From an uncultured Ruminococcus sp. (GTDB lineage Bacteria > Bacillota > Clostridia > Oscillospirales > Ruminococcaceae), in NCBI GenBank assembly GCA_947176075.1, contig CAMWPG010000005.1, positions 1 through 41,848 of the forward strand: a stretch of 41,848 bases of DNA. Direction: 5' to 3'. A model generated the notes under the pieces. That model was not told the origin of the DNA and did no database searches. It saw nothing but the letters and a program-made list of their open reading frames with translations. The position numbers and the translations under genes were made by a program. Shown one piece after another: positions 28,555 through 36,069 of the stretch (the stretch's first letter is position 1; the number at the start of each line of letters is the position of its first letter).

Positions 28555-28701
28555 GTGAACCGCAAAAATCGTATTCTGATTTCCATTCTTATCCTTATGG
28601 GAGCAGCTATGCTTAGTTCCTGTACCACTACAGCTGATGCCGGTGATGCAGATGCAACAGCATATGTCACTTCGGTTTGTGCTGAGTATGAGATGGCTTA
28701 A
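28555..28701 (+). CDS. 48-residue lipoprotein
   Basis: The GTG start at 28555 follows AAGGGAG. The product has a basic N-terminus, a hydrophobic segment and a lipobox LSSC, so it should become a lipid-anchored peptide of about 27 residues after processing, rich in Thr, Ala and Asp. It has its own promoter and terminator, which supports a real gene. The function is unknown; no family is recognised. Confidence 0.6.
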   Translation: MNRKNRILISILILMGAAMLSSCTTTADAGDADATAYVTSVCAEYEMA

Positions 28702-28719
28702 ACTAAAGATATAAAATTT

Positions 28720-28755
28720 AGTCCCCATTGTCTTTGACTTTGGGGATTTTTATTT
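28720..28755 (+). terminator. Terminator after small lipoprotein
   Basis: TCCCCA (28722-28727) pairs with TGGGGA (28741-28746), followed by TTTTTATTTTG. Confidence 0.65.
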
Positions 28756-28864
28756 TGTCCATGTGTGTAATTACATATAATAAAAACGTCAAACTGACCA
28801 GTGAAAAGGCTGTTTTCTGAACAAAAATTCACATGATTTCAAAAAGTAAATTCCGGAAAAATGC

Positions 28865-28893
28865 TTGACAAAAATATATTTTTAGTATATAAT
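28865..28893 (+). promoter_or_regulatory. rplM-rpsI promoter
   Basis: TTGACA (28865-28870), 17-bp spacer, TATAAT (28888-28893). Predicted start is near 28900. Confidence 0.85.
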
Positions 28894-28899
28894 AAAGCA

Positions 28900-29030
28900 T
28901 GTACTGTCAGAGAGACCGGTTAGTATCTTGCGAAATACCGGCAGTGCAGTCTGACCCAACTGCCCTCTGCCTGGTTTTCCAATGCATAAAAATGCAGATG
29001 GAAACGAAGATATTTTTGATAGAAATTCAG
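28900..29030 (+). promoter_or_regulatory. Structured leader of rplM-rpsI, candidate L13 autoregulatory element
   Basis: The leader of about 140 nt has a nested fold: outer stem GTCAGA (28906-28911) / TCTGAC (28950-28955) and inner stem CCGGT (28916-28920) / ACCGG (28937-28941). Firmicutes rplM-rpsI operons are known to carry an L13 leader; position and fold fit, but the match to that family was not tested. Confidence 0.5.
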
Positions 29031-29042
29031 GAGGAATTGACT

Positions 29043-29471
29043 ATGGCAACAACTATGCCTAAGGCTTCAGAAGTAAGCCGTAAGTGGTATATCATTGATG
29101 CAGAAGGCAAGCCGCTTGGTCGTGTTGCAGCACAGGCTGCTCACATTCTGAGAGGTAAGCACAAGACTACTTTTACTCCACACGTTGATTGTGGTGATTT
29201 CGTTATCGTTATCAACTGTGATAAGGCTGTTCTTACAGGTAAGAAGCTGGAGCAGAAGTATTATTATTGGCATACAGGCTGGATCGGCGGTCTGAAAAAG
29301 ACTCAGTATAAGGAAATGATGGCTGAAAAGTCTGATGAAGCTATGAAGATCGCAATTAAGGGCATGCTCCAGCACAACAAGCTTGGCGCAGCTCAGCTGA
29401 CTCGTCTGCGCACATATAAGGGCGCTGAACACAAGCAGGCTGCACAGAAGCCGGAAGTTTGTGAATTCTAA
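29043..29471 (+). CDS. rplM: 50S ribosomal protein L13
   Basis: The protein is 142 residues from ATG 29043 with AGGAGG upstream; the frame runs back to 28899 through the leader without a site. L13 binds 23S rRNA early in large-subunit assembly. Family signatures are [38 protein letters not shown], the segment [12 protein letters not shown] and the C-terminal [17 protein letters not shown]. rpsI follows after 17 bp, the standard pairing. Confidence 0.99.
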   Translation: MATTMPKASEVSRKWYIIDAEGKPLGRVAAQAAHILRGKHKTTFTPHVDCGDFVIVINCDKAVLTGKKLEQKYYYWHTGWIGGLKKTQYKEMMAEKSDEAMKIAIKGMLQHNKLGAAQLTRLRTYKGAEHKQAAQKPEVCEF

Positions 29472-29488
29472 GGAAAGGAGCATAAAAA

Positions 29489-29890
29489 ATGTACGAATCT
29501 AAGGTTAAATATTATTATGGTACAGGCAGAAGAAAGCACTCTGTAGCAAGAGTTAGACTGTATCCGGGTAATGGCAATATCACAATCAACGGCAGAGGTA
29601 TTGATGATTACTTTGGTCTTGATACTCTGAAGCTGATCGTTCGTCAGCCTATGGCTCTGACTGATACTATGGAGTCTATGGACATCGTTTGTACTGTTAC
29701 AGGCGGTGGTGTTACAGGTCAGGCTGGTGCGATCCGTCACGGTGTTTCACGTGCTCTGCTTGAATTCAATCCGGAGCTTCGTTCTGTTCTGAAGAAGGCT
29801 GGCTTCCTCACTCGTGATCCGAGAATGAAGGAAAGAAAGAAGTATGGTCTCAAAGCGGCTCGTCGTGCTCCGCAGTTCTCAAAGCGTTAA
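29489..29890 (+). CDS. rpsI: 30S ribosomal protein S9
   Basis: The protein is 133 residues. S9 contacts the anticodon stem of P-site tRNA with its C-terminal tail. Visible are [16 protein letters not shown] at the N-terminus and the basic tail ending [15 protein letters not shown] lies upstream. A mobile element has inserted about 20-30 bp downstream of the stop, apparently without damaging the gene. Confidence 0.99.
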   Translation: MYESKVKYYYGTGRRKHSVARVRLYPGNGNITINGRGIDDYFGLDTLKLIVRQPMALTDTMESMDIVCTVTGGGVTGQAGAIRHGVSRALLEFNPELRSVLKKAGFLTRDPRMKERKKYGLKAARRAPQFSKR

Positions 29891-29911
29891 AAGATTTTTT
29901 CAGAAACACCC

Positions 29912-29937
29912 ATTTTACGGTATTTTCGAGAATTTCT
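29912..29937 (+). other. Candidate attL core
   Basis: ATTTTA-cg-GTATTTTCG-agaa-TTTCT lies 22 bases after the rpsI stop and matches the right-end core at 41392-41417 in 20 of 26 positions. Confidence 0.55.
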
Positions 29938-29946
29938 TACAAAGTT

Positions 29947-29965
29947 GTTCAACAAATTGTTCAAC
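29947..29965 (+). repeat. Left arm-type repeats GTTCAAC x2
   Basis: GTTCAAC occurs at 29947-29953 and 29959-29965, 12 bp apart. The same heptamer recurs near the right end (41310, 41321 and inverted at 41331), as expected for integrase arm-binding sites. Confidence 0.5.
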
Positions 29966-29981
29966 TAAAAGCTGTGAATGT

Positions 29982-30019
29982 AAACCTCTTTGTCGGGAGA
30001 CCGACAGAGAGGTTTTTTT
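29982..30019 (+). terminator. Terminator at the left end of the mobile element
   Basis: AAACCTCT (29982-29989) pairs with AGAGGTTT (30008-30015) and TGTCGG with CCGACA inside, followed by T-run. It should stop rpsI transcripts entering the element and lies between convergent rpsI and the integrase gene. Confidence 0.8.
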
Positions 30020-30021
30020 GT

Positions 30022-31182
30022 TTAGGTCAGTTCATCGGAAAGTTTATCATCAATCGTGTCAGCAAGACGAATTTTATGCTTTTGAAGCACATCGGCATAT
30101 ATGTTCGCTGTAACACCTATGTCACAATGACCGAGATGTTCAGAGATCACTTTCAGGTCAACTCCACTGTTAAGCAGAAGCGTAGCATTGCAATGCCTGA
30201 GCTTATGTAGAGTCATATCATCGAATTCCGTTCCTTTCGTCATACGCTTCAATGAATGGTACACAGAGCTACGGTCACGGTAGTTGCCCAAACCCGAGGG
30301 AAAGACCATTTCGGGGTGAGCATACTTATTGCCGAGAGCCATTTTCAGCTTTTCCACATAGGCTTGCTGCTCCATGAGACACTTCTCCACAGTCGAATTC
30401 ATCGCTATCAGTCGGACGCTGCTTTTGGTCTTTGGTGAATCAAGATAGCACTCCCCGTCAACACAAGAAAGTGTATGGTGAATGAATATTGTTTTCTTCT
30501 CAAAGTCAATATCCTCCCACACTAAACCGAGGCATTCTCCTATCCTCATACCGGTGAACAGTAGAACGATCAGGATACGCTTCACATCTTCGTCCCATGT
30601 CTTGTCACGGATAAGGTGAAGAAACCGCTTTGTCTCCTCCTCAGAAAGAGAATAACGCTTGCCACTGTCCCTTTTCTTTGGAATGATAACGTTCTGACAA
30701 GGATTTTCCCTTGCAAACCCCTGCTGTAAGGCTCTGCGGTAAATGCTCTGCACCACGATATAGACCTTTCTTACCGAGATAGGATTCAGGTGATGCTCTT
30801 TACCAAGCATTTTCAAAAACTCCGTCAGCATCGGTGTGGTGATGTCTTTGAGCTTCTTATTGCCAAGAATTGGAGCAATATGATTTCTGTACTGACTTTC
30901 ATAGTTCAGAATTGTAGTCGGCTTCAATTCTTCGGGAGCGTAATTTTCAAAATACCATTCAGCTAACTCAGAAAAACGCATATTCTCGTTGAGCTGAGCA
31001 TAACCCTTACAATGCCTTTCAAACTCAAAAGCATACTCCTGAGCCAGCTTTTCAGCCTTTTTCGGTGATGTACCTTCCGGCGGAACGTAGGTTGTTGATT
31101 TGACAATCTGCTTTCCGCTAATGTCACGTCCTGTGAAAACCCTTATGAGAAACTTTCCGTTTCTATTTGTAATATTTGCCAT
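30022..31182 (-). CDS. Tyrosine recombinase (integrase)
   Basis: This site-specific recombinase, 386 residues, integrates and excises the element. The AP2-like/arm-binding N-terminus (about 1-60) is followed by a core-binding SAM-like domain (about 68-165) and the catalytic domain. Catalytic residues are visible: Arg213 in TGMRIGE, Lys in SPKTKSSVR (251/253), His326 and Arg329 in LHKLRH, His352 in HLGH, and the nucleophile Tyr362 in TANIYADV. AAAGGAG precedes the ATG. It resembles the Tn916-type integrases of Firmicutes elements. Its promoter is enclosed by a 15-bp inverted repeat (31199-31273). Confidence 0.97.
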   Translation of the reverse strand: MANITNRNGKFLIRVFTGRDISGKQIVKSTTYVPPEGTSPKKAEKLAQEYAFEFERHCKGYAQLNENMRFSELAEWYFENYAPEELKPTTILNYESQYRNHIAPILGNKKLKDITTPMLTEFLKMLGKEHHLNPISVRKVYIVVQSIYRRALQQGFARENPCQNVIIPKKRDSGKRYSLSEEETKRFLHLIRDKTWDEDVKRILIVLLFTGMRIGECLGLVWEDIDFEKKTIFIHHTLSCVDGECYLDSPKTKSSVRLIAMNSTVEKCLMEQQAYVEKLKMALGNKYAHPEMVFPSGLGNYRDRSSVYHSLKRMTKGTEFDDMTLHKLRHCNATLLLNSGVDLKVISEHLGHCDIGVTANIYADVLQKHKIRLADTIDDKLSDELT

Positions 31183-31198
31183 GTTTTCTCCTTTACGG

Positions 31199-31273
31199 AC
31201 TATGGCATATCTCGCATTCTAATTGTAGCGCGCTATTCTGTTTCTGTCAAGCCCTTTTGAGATATGCCATAGT
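31199..31273. repeat. Perfect 15-bp inverted repeat flanking the integrase promoter
   Basis: ACTATGGCATATCTC (31199-31213) and GAGATATGCCATAGT (31259-31273) enclose 45 bp that contain the whole integrase promoter. The downstream arm sits at about +1 to +15 of the transcript, and the upstream arm just before the -35. Confidence 0.85.
31222..31250 (-). promoter_or_regulatory. Integrase promoter
   Basis: On the minus strand, TTGACA (31245-31250), 17-bp spacer, TACAAT (31222-31227). Predicted start near 31215, about 33 nt before the ATG. Confidence 0.75.
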
Positions 31274-31283
31274 TTTTCGTTTT

Positions 31284-32468
31284 TTATTCTAATTCTGAAC
31301 CTCTTATTTTGGTAAATTTAAACCGGGCAAAATCGTCCGACAGCCCACAGGCAGAGATAAATGCCATTGCTTTACGGAGTTTTTCACGGTCGGAGATTTG
31401 CCTTGTCTGCTCATTTAACTTCTCACGGGAGAAATAACGCTTTTCATCTTCTTTCTTTTTGTAAGCCGATAGTTCCGTAGAAGCCGAATTATACTTCTTT
31501 TTCAGTTCGTCATACCTCTGCACCGCCGTATCACGTTCAGATTTGAGTTTCTTGGTAGATTTCTCCATAGCCACATACTTTTTAGCCGTGTCATTCAGCT
31601 TGTCATAATCCTCTTTGGACAGCGTGACTTTTTTGCCGAACATGGACTCTTTGGCTTCGATACCCTCAATTTCGGCTATTTTAACTTTCTTCTTGGAGAG
31701 CTTATCGACCTCAACACGGGCTTCGTCACGTTCAGCGGTGAGCCGCTCCTTTTCGGATTCAAGCTCCCTGATCTTATCCTTATGTTCGCCGTACTCCTGC
31801 ACGGTATAACTGTACCCTCTGGACTTCTTCGGTTCTGATATTTCAATACCATGAGCCGTGCAGATTTGGTGCAGGACTTCCCACTCGGATAACCGCCAAC
31901 GGTTGATCGCATTTGCGCCCTTGCCATGCCCCATTTCTTCGAGAGCTTTCGCCATTGCATTTCTGGTATCAAGACCGTTGCTGAAATGTCCTATTGGGAT
32001 ATAGTCGATGTGCAAATGAGGAGTTGCTTCATCGAGGTGCATCACAGCATTGAACACGTGGAAATTCGGATTTCTTTCCTGAAATCCTTCCATATATTCA
32101 CGCAAACATTCGACCGCTTTTTCGGCATCGGACGAGCCGACACCTGTATCGTCCTTTGTACCTATCTGCACCAAGTCCTCGTAGAAGCTCTTTTGCTTGT
32201 TCGCTCCAGTGATGACACTTGCACTCGGCGGACGGTTGAACAGGTGCTGAAAATAATCGGGAATGCAACGGTCATTTCTTTTCTGACGAGCGTTGTATCT
32301 CTCTATCGCTTTGCCGAAAAGATGATCGTAGGTTTCACCCAGACCCTGACGGATAAAAACGATGTTGTCCGCAGTTCGTGAGCTGTCAATATTTTTGGCA
32401 GAAAAAACTCTGTTGTTATGCGACAGGCTGCCTTTTCCCTGACACATTGAGATAGTCTTTGTATTCAT
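31284..32468 (-). CDS. MobV/Pre-type relaxase
   Basis: The relaxase nicks the transfer origin and pilots DNA in mobilization. The protein is 394 residues from ATG 32468, which has AGGAG eight bases upstream; the ATG at 32474 is only two bases from it. The metal-binding HxDExxPHxH motif appears as HLDEATPHLH (about 144-153), diagnostic of MOBV / plasmid recombination enzymes. The region about 220-350 is charged and predicted coiled coil. The gene precedes the integrase gene, and the candidate oriT lies upstream, the normal layout for this family. Confidence 0.93.
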   Translation of the reverse strand: MNTKTISMCQGKGSLSHNNRVFSAKNIDSSRTADNIVFIRQGLGETYDHLFGKAIERYNARQKRNDRCIPDYFQHLFNRPPSASVITGANKQKSFYEDLVQIGTKDDTGVGSSDAEKAVECLREYMEGFQERNPNFHVFNAVMHLDEATPHLHIDYIPIGHFSNGLDTRNAMAKALEEMGHGKGANAINRWRLSEWEVLHQICTAHGIEISEPKKSRGYSYTVQEYGEHKDKIRELESEKERLTAERDEARVEVDKLSKKKVKIAEIEGIEAKESMFGKKVTLSKEDYDKLNDTAKKYVAMEKSTKKLKSERDTAVQRYDELKKKYNSASTELSAYKKKEDEKRYFSREKLNEQTRQISDREKLRKAMAFISACGLSDDFARFKFTKIRGSELE

Positions 32469-32486
32469 ATTCATGTCTCCTAAAAT

Positions 32487-32760
32487 TTATATATCTGAAT
32501 CCTCTGACAAGGGGATTGCTGACGCAAAGTCTGACGGACGAATTGTTCCTGAACGATAAGTGTATCGCAGGAACAAACGGCTCGGAGAGCCGGAATTACT
32601 TGCGGAGCGCCGCCAGTAACCCCAAAGCACTTTTGACAGCCTGATCGGACTATCAAAAATGCTTATGGGGCTCTGCGAGGCTTTTAACGGCTGGCGGAGC
32701 AGCCGAAATGTGGGTACGAGAATCAAAAATCCGCATTACTTTTTTAAAAATCAGCGCCGC
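32487..32760. other. Hairpin-rich noncoding region upstream of the relaxase gene
   Basis: Several inverted repeats lie close together: TGTTCCTG/CAGGAACA (32544-32575) with CGATA/TATCG inside; CGGCTC/GAGCCG (32578-32592); and a long imperfect stem from CCCC (32620) to GGGG (32670). It is GC-richer than the surroundings. No credible gene lies here; the open frame at 32487-32726 has no start site. The region may be part of the transfer origin, a single-strand origin, or a structured mRNA leader of the relaxase gene. Confidence 0.55.
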
Positions 32761-32786
32761 GCTATTACTCAAAATTGAGTAATAGC
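32761..32786. other. Candidate oriT palindrome
   Basis: GCTATTACTCAA (32761-32772) and TTGAGTAATAGC (32775-32786) form a 12-bp perfect stem with a 2-base centre, followed by TTATGCCCGATTTGG. A hairpin next to the nick site upstream of mob is typical for MOBV origins. The nick position cannot be assigned. Confidence 0.5.
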
Positions 32787-32912
32787 TTATGCCCGATTTG
32801 GCAGTTTGAATTTTTTCAAAATGGAGCAAGTTCCCTCAAAGCTGAATAACCAACACGGACAAAAATGTCCAAGTTCATTTAGTCGTTATCAGAATGGCGT
32901 CTCAATCATATC

Positions 32913-33215
32913 TCACATTGCCTTTCCGTTAAAATACGCCACAAGATCATCCTTGTTGACAAGAATCTTGCCACGCTTGCCCTCACCTGTGCGGATGGAC
33001 TTCACTTTGCCCTGCGCAACGAGCTGACGGACGGTATGCTCCGAAAGTCCCTGAACGACCTCAGTGCATTCCTTGATCGTGAGCATCTCCACCTTTTCAA
33101 GTGCAGGCTCTTTCCCCTTAGTTGGGATGCTGACAGCACCGCCGTCAATGCTCTCCTGAAGAGCGATAAGTTCCTCGAAAATGTTGTTAATAATTGCTTT
33201 TGTTATTTCGTTCAT
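32913..33215 (-). CDS. Helix-turn-helix protein, excisionase-like
   Basis: The protein is 100 residues. The C-terminal half (about 42-98) matches the HTH_17/excisionase pattern: MLTIKECTEVV, LSEHTVRQLVAQGKVKSIRTG, KRGKILVNKDDLVAYF. The N-terminal 40 residues are a separate acidic segment. Such proteins direct excision or regulate the integrase and relaxase genes (family knowledge). The ATG at 33215 is preceded by AGAGAG. It lies between the DUF3987 and mob genes. Confidence 0.85.
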   Translation of the reverse strand: MNEITKAIINNIFEELIALQESIDGGAVSIPTKGKEPALEKVEMLTIKECTEVVQGLSEHTVRQLVAQGKVKSIRTGEGKRGKILVNKDDLVAYFNGKAM

Positions 33216-33253
33216 TATAAAACATCTCTCTTTCTAAGTTTTATATTTATGGA

Positions 33254-33305
33254 TTTTGGGCTTTTTGTACCTTTTGCACCTCAAAAAGCCCAAAAGGTGC
33301 AAAAT
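33254..33305. repeat. Two interleaved inverted repeats between DUF3987 and HTH genes
   Basis: TTTTGGGCTTTTTG (33254-33267) pairs with CAAAAAGCCCAAAA (33282-33295), 14 bp perfect. TTTTGCACC (33272-33280) pairs with GGTGCAAAA (33297-33305). The two stems interleave, so they are alternatives or a pseudoknot. They lie in the 100-bp gap after the DUF3987 stop; a terminator/attenuator role is possible. Confidence 0.6.
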
Positions 33306-33315
33306 ACAGATTCCC

Positions 33316-34776
33316 TCAACTGTAAATGTGGGGATTGACCACAATATCAGTTACCGTTTTGTTGTTTGTTCCCCTACTTGTGATACGGCGAAGATAATTG
33401 TCTTCTTCAAGCATATCTATCGTTTCACTAAAGTCCTGAGCGTTTTTGAACAATGTACATCTGCAAAGATGATGCAGATCGTTCTGACGTATCTGCTGAA
33501 TACACTTTGAGCGTATTTTATTCAGCACCCTTTCAGCCTTGACCGTAGCAATATCCACATCACCTAAGCTGTAAGCATATATTGCCTGCTCACGGTAGTA
33601 TTCCGCTATCTCGATAGCATTGCAGAACGTGTCGAGATTCACACGGATTTCAACAGGATTTTCGCCATTTAGCGCACACTTCACACAATGAATGATACCG
33701 CACAGCCTTAAAATCAAGCCGTGATACTTGCCGCCCCAATCCTTGCAGAAAGCCATATCCATGAGAAGTCGCGGTTCGATATAGTTGTTATAATACTGCA
33801 CGAACTCATTGTATGCTTTGCCGTCAAAGTGCAGATACAGCTCCTTTTCATCGTGATAGGTGAACTTATCTCTAAGGAGTTTGTATATTAGCTTCTTGTA
33901 ATTCTCGGCTACTTCTTCGGGAACAGGCTGAGTATCGTATCGCCGTAAGCCGATATTGCTTATGGGGAAACAGTAGACCAAACGGGCTATCAGACCGCTG
34001 CCACGGAAAGCAGAATTGTTTATCATACTCTCAAAGACATAGGGCTGACAGGCAAGGCAAATCGACATATAGGGCTTTTTAAGCACTATGCTTGCTCTTG
34101 TTGCCCTATCGCTTATGTAAGTCTCGCCGTTCCAAGATTTCAGCAGGAGGTCAAGGTTAGGCACATTGTTGCTGTAACGACCGCTAAAATTACCGAGCAT
34201 TCCGGCTTCATCGGAGATCATCAGCAGAGTACCATTTTCTTCGAGCTGATTTACAAGAGATTCAGGTGTAATATCGTCAACAACGATACGTCTGAAATTA
34301 CTCGGAGGGATATTGCTCAGGTCAGTCTGGAGTTTAGCGATCTCATCGGCGGTTACGCTCTCTTTCTTTTCAAGAGCTAACAGCTTTCCCTCTAAGAGCT
34401 TACGTTCTGCCTGAGCCTTAAAAATGTCCTGCTTGTTGTTCTCATTCCAATCATGGGCGAACTGTATGTAAGGTCGCTTCACCATTGAGATAACAGGAGA
34501 CTTCTTGAAACTCGGCTCTGCTACAGTCAACGCATCAAGCACCAAAGGCTCAGTGTGGTCACGCTTTGCCGACATTCGATACACTCCCGAAAAACAGTAA
34601 CTCACTGCCGAGAGTATTGCCGTTCCTGCCATAGCTGGATCGGTGGAGCTGGTAGTCGCTATCGCCTGCACCATATCTCTTAATATAGGCGGCAGAGCAT
34701 TCACGGGGAACGGCAGGAGATTTGTCCCGTCAGGACGTAATGGTGTGGGCGTTGCCCACGGTGTAGGTTCGTTCAT
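33316..34776 (-). CDS. DUF3987-family protein, probable replication protein of the element
   Basis: The protein is 486 residues. The N-terminal part LPPILRDMVQAIATTSSTDPAMAGTAILSAVSYCF and the central ISDEAGMLGNFSGRYSNN...LLLKSWNGE are typical of DUF3987 proteins, which are found on plasmids and integrative elements and are thought to act in replication (primase/helicase-like; established only by association). A coiled-coil segment lies at about 115-150. No clean Walker A motif is visible. The start ATG 34776 has GAAAGG upstream. Confidence 0.8.
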   Translation of the reverse strand: MNEPTPWATPTPLRPDGTNLLPFPVNALPPILRDMVQAIATTSSTDPAMAGTAILSAVSYCFSGVYRMSAKRDHTEPLVLDALTVAEPSFKKSPVISMVKRPYIQFAHDWNENNKQDIFKAQAERKLLEGKLLALEKKESVTADEIAKLQTDLSNIPPSNFRRIVVDDITPESLVNQLEENGTLLMISDEAGMLGNFSGRYSNNVPNLDLLLKSWNGETYISDRATRASIVLKKPYMSICLACQPYVFESMINNSAFRGSGLIARLVYCFPISNIGLRRYDTQPVPEEVAENYKKLIYKLLRDKFTYHDEKELYLHFDGKAYNEFVQYYNNYIEPRLLMDMAFCKDWGGKYHGLILRLCGIIHCVKCALNGENPVEIRVNLDTFCNAIEIAEYYREQAIYAYSLGDVDIATVKAERVLNKIRSKCIQQIRQNDLHHLCRCTLFKNAQDFSETIDMLEEDNYLRRITSRGTNNKTVTDIVVNPHIYS

Positions 34777-34865
34777 ATATCTACGACCTTTCTGTTTTAG
34801 ATTCAGCCGACTTTCGCCTGCTGTATTTCCATTGTACCACCTCAGAAATTTTAATGCGGGGATAT

Positions 34866-34931
34866 TGCGTATATCCGCAAAACAATACGCACTAATTTTT
34901 TAAGTACGAAAATAATATTTTAGAATACGCA
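34866..34931. repeat. Three copies of ATACGCA in the divergent promoter region
   Basis: ATACGCA occurs inverted at 34866-34872 and direct at 34885-34891 and 34925-34931. The last copy is just before the -35 of the rightward promoter. They may be operator sites controlling DUF3987 and the divergent gene. Confidence 0.4.
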
Positions 34932-34936
34932 GTTTA

Positions 34937-34965
34937 TTGACAATTATCGTATTGTATGCTATAAT
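34937..34965 (+). promoter_or_regulatory. Promoter of the 34996 gene and possibly the reverse transcriptase gene
   Basis: Perfect TTGACA (34937-34942), 17-bp spacer, perfect TATAAT (34960-34965). Predicted start near 34972. Confidence 0.85.
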
Positions 34966-34995
34966 ATGTAAAGATACCAAAAGTGAGGTGCGAAA

Positions 34996-36015
34996 ATGAA
35001 CACTACCACAATTTACCGTATAAACGAAACAGACCGCACGATCGACATCGCACAGTCTGTTCAAAATGATGATGAAAATGTTCACGGAGCAGTCTTGAAT
35101 ACGAGGACGTTCACCTTTGATGAGCTGATGAATCAGCATAAAGTGTTTCGGGAGCATACTGAGCCGTTTGATACTTTTCGGGACAGGCTTCACAGTGCCT
35201 TACGCATCGGCAGGAGCATTGAGGTCAGCACCGAGGATATGATCGCAAGGTTTATTGCCGAGTATGGGGAGAATATCTTTTTCAAGGGCTTCGTTTCTGC
35301 GGTCATTGAACTGTATAATGCCGAGCGTTATCAGCTTTTGAAGCCGAATGATGTGGTACTTGCCAAGCTGAATAAGAGCAAAATACAGACGAGTATATCC
35401 GAGCATATCAATGCGTTTTTCGATACACAACTCCCTTTGATTTGCAGTGAAGCATATTTCAGTCACACGGTTACTATTGAGCATTTTTCTCTTGTATCGG
35501 GCAGAACAGTGATCGCTGCCGATGATTACACATTCAACGTGTTTCATGAGAGCGATAACTGTTTGCTTGCTGTCCTTGCGGAGATCGGGCAGCTCGTTCA
35601 TCGGTACAAGTGGACAAGATGCAAGTGCGGTTTCTGTCACAGGCTGTTTCTTGATGTGGAGGGCGAAGTCTGCTGTCATTCTGCTGAGTGCATTGAAGCA
35701 CAGAAACAACAAAAGGAAGCCATTTACAAGGAGAACACCAAGGCATATTCCTATATAAAGCGTGATTATGACGCCTTCGTCCGCAGATATAAGAAAATGC
35801 TCGTTGAGGCAGGTATCGAAAAGTATCGCCCTGCGGAGTTTGACGAGTTTATGCAGGCGAAACAGGAGCGTATGGACGATATGAACAAGTTCAAAAAACG
35901 CCTGATACGGAACGGTCTGCCGACTAAGGATCTTATTGATCTAAGTGAGAAGTATAAGGCGGAGATAAAGGCTTTAGCTGATGAGTTGGTTGAGAGGTTT
36001 GGGAGGAAGGTTTGA
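34996..36015 (+). CDS. DUF6076-like zinc-finger protein, unknown function
   Basis: The protein is 339 residues. A Cys cluster at 209-232 (Cys209, 211, 214, 226, 227, 232, within CKCGFCHRLFL...CCHSAEC) looks like a zinc ribbon, similar to CGNR-type or DUF6076 proteins, which occur on Firmicutes mobile elements. The C-terminal third is highly charged and helical (many Lys/Arg/Glu). It is transcribed away from the integration module from a strong promoter. Its stop codon overlaps a long hairpin that precedes the reverse transcriptase gene. A DNA- or RNA-binding role is possible but not shown. Confidence 0.75.
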   Translation: MNTTTIYRINETDRTIDIAQSVQNDDENVHGAVLNTRTFTFDELMNQHKVFREHTEPFDTFRDRLHSALRIGRSIEVSTEDMIARFIAEYGENIFFKGFVSAVIELYNAERYQLLKPNDVVLAKLNKSKIQTSISEHINAFFDTQLPLICSEAYFSHTVTIEHFSLVSGRTVIAADDYTFNVFHESDNCLLAVLAEIGQLVHRYKWTRCKCGFCHRLFLDVEGEVCCHSAECIEAQKQQKEAIYKENTKAYSYIKRDYDAFVRRYKKMLVEAGIEKYRPAEFDEFMQAKQERMDDMNKFKKRLIRNGLPTKDLIDLSEKYKAEIKALADELVERFGRKV

Positions 36016-36042
36016 ACTTTGAATCCAATGGGTTCAAAGTTC
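36014..36042 (+). repeat. 13-bp hairpin overlapping the stop codon before the reverse transcriptase gene
   Basis: GAACTTTGAATCC (36014-36026) pairs with GGGTTCAAAGTTC (36030-36042) with one U·G pair and a 3-base loop. A second small hairpin CTAAAA/TTTTAG (36043-36057) follows. There is no T-run, so this is not a standard terminator. Confidence 0.7.
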
Positions 36043-36069
36043 CTAAAAACATTTTAGGGAGTTGATTAT

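Noticed and set aside
29940-29966. CRISPR-like repeats
   Set aside because: Only two 7-base copies at the left end; better explained as integrase arm sites.
31199-31273. Invertible promoter switch
   Set aside because: The 45-bp spacer is shorter than known invertible promoters and no separate invertase gene is nearby; kept only as a secondary explanation.
32487-32726. 79-codon minus-strand open frame upstream of the relaxase
   Set aside because: No ribosome binding site; the sequence is dominated by hairpins and has atypical Arg/Ser-rich composition.
36014-36057. Diversity-generating retroelement template repeat
   Set aside because: The only repeat near the RT is a short hairpin; no pair of near-identical repeats differing at adenines was seen.
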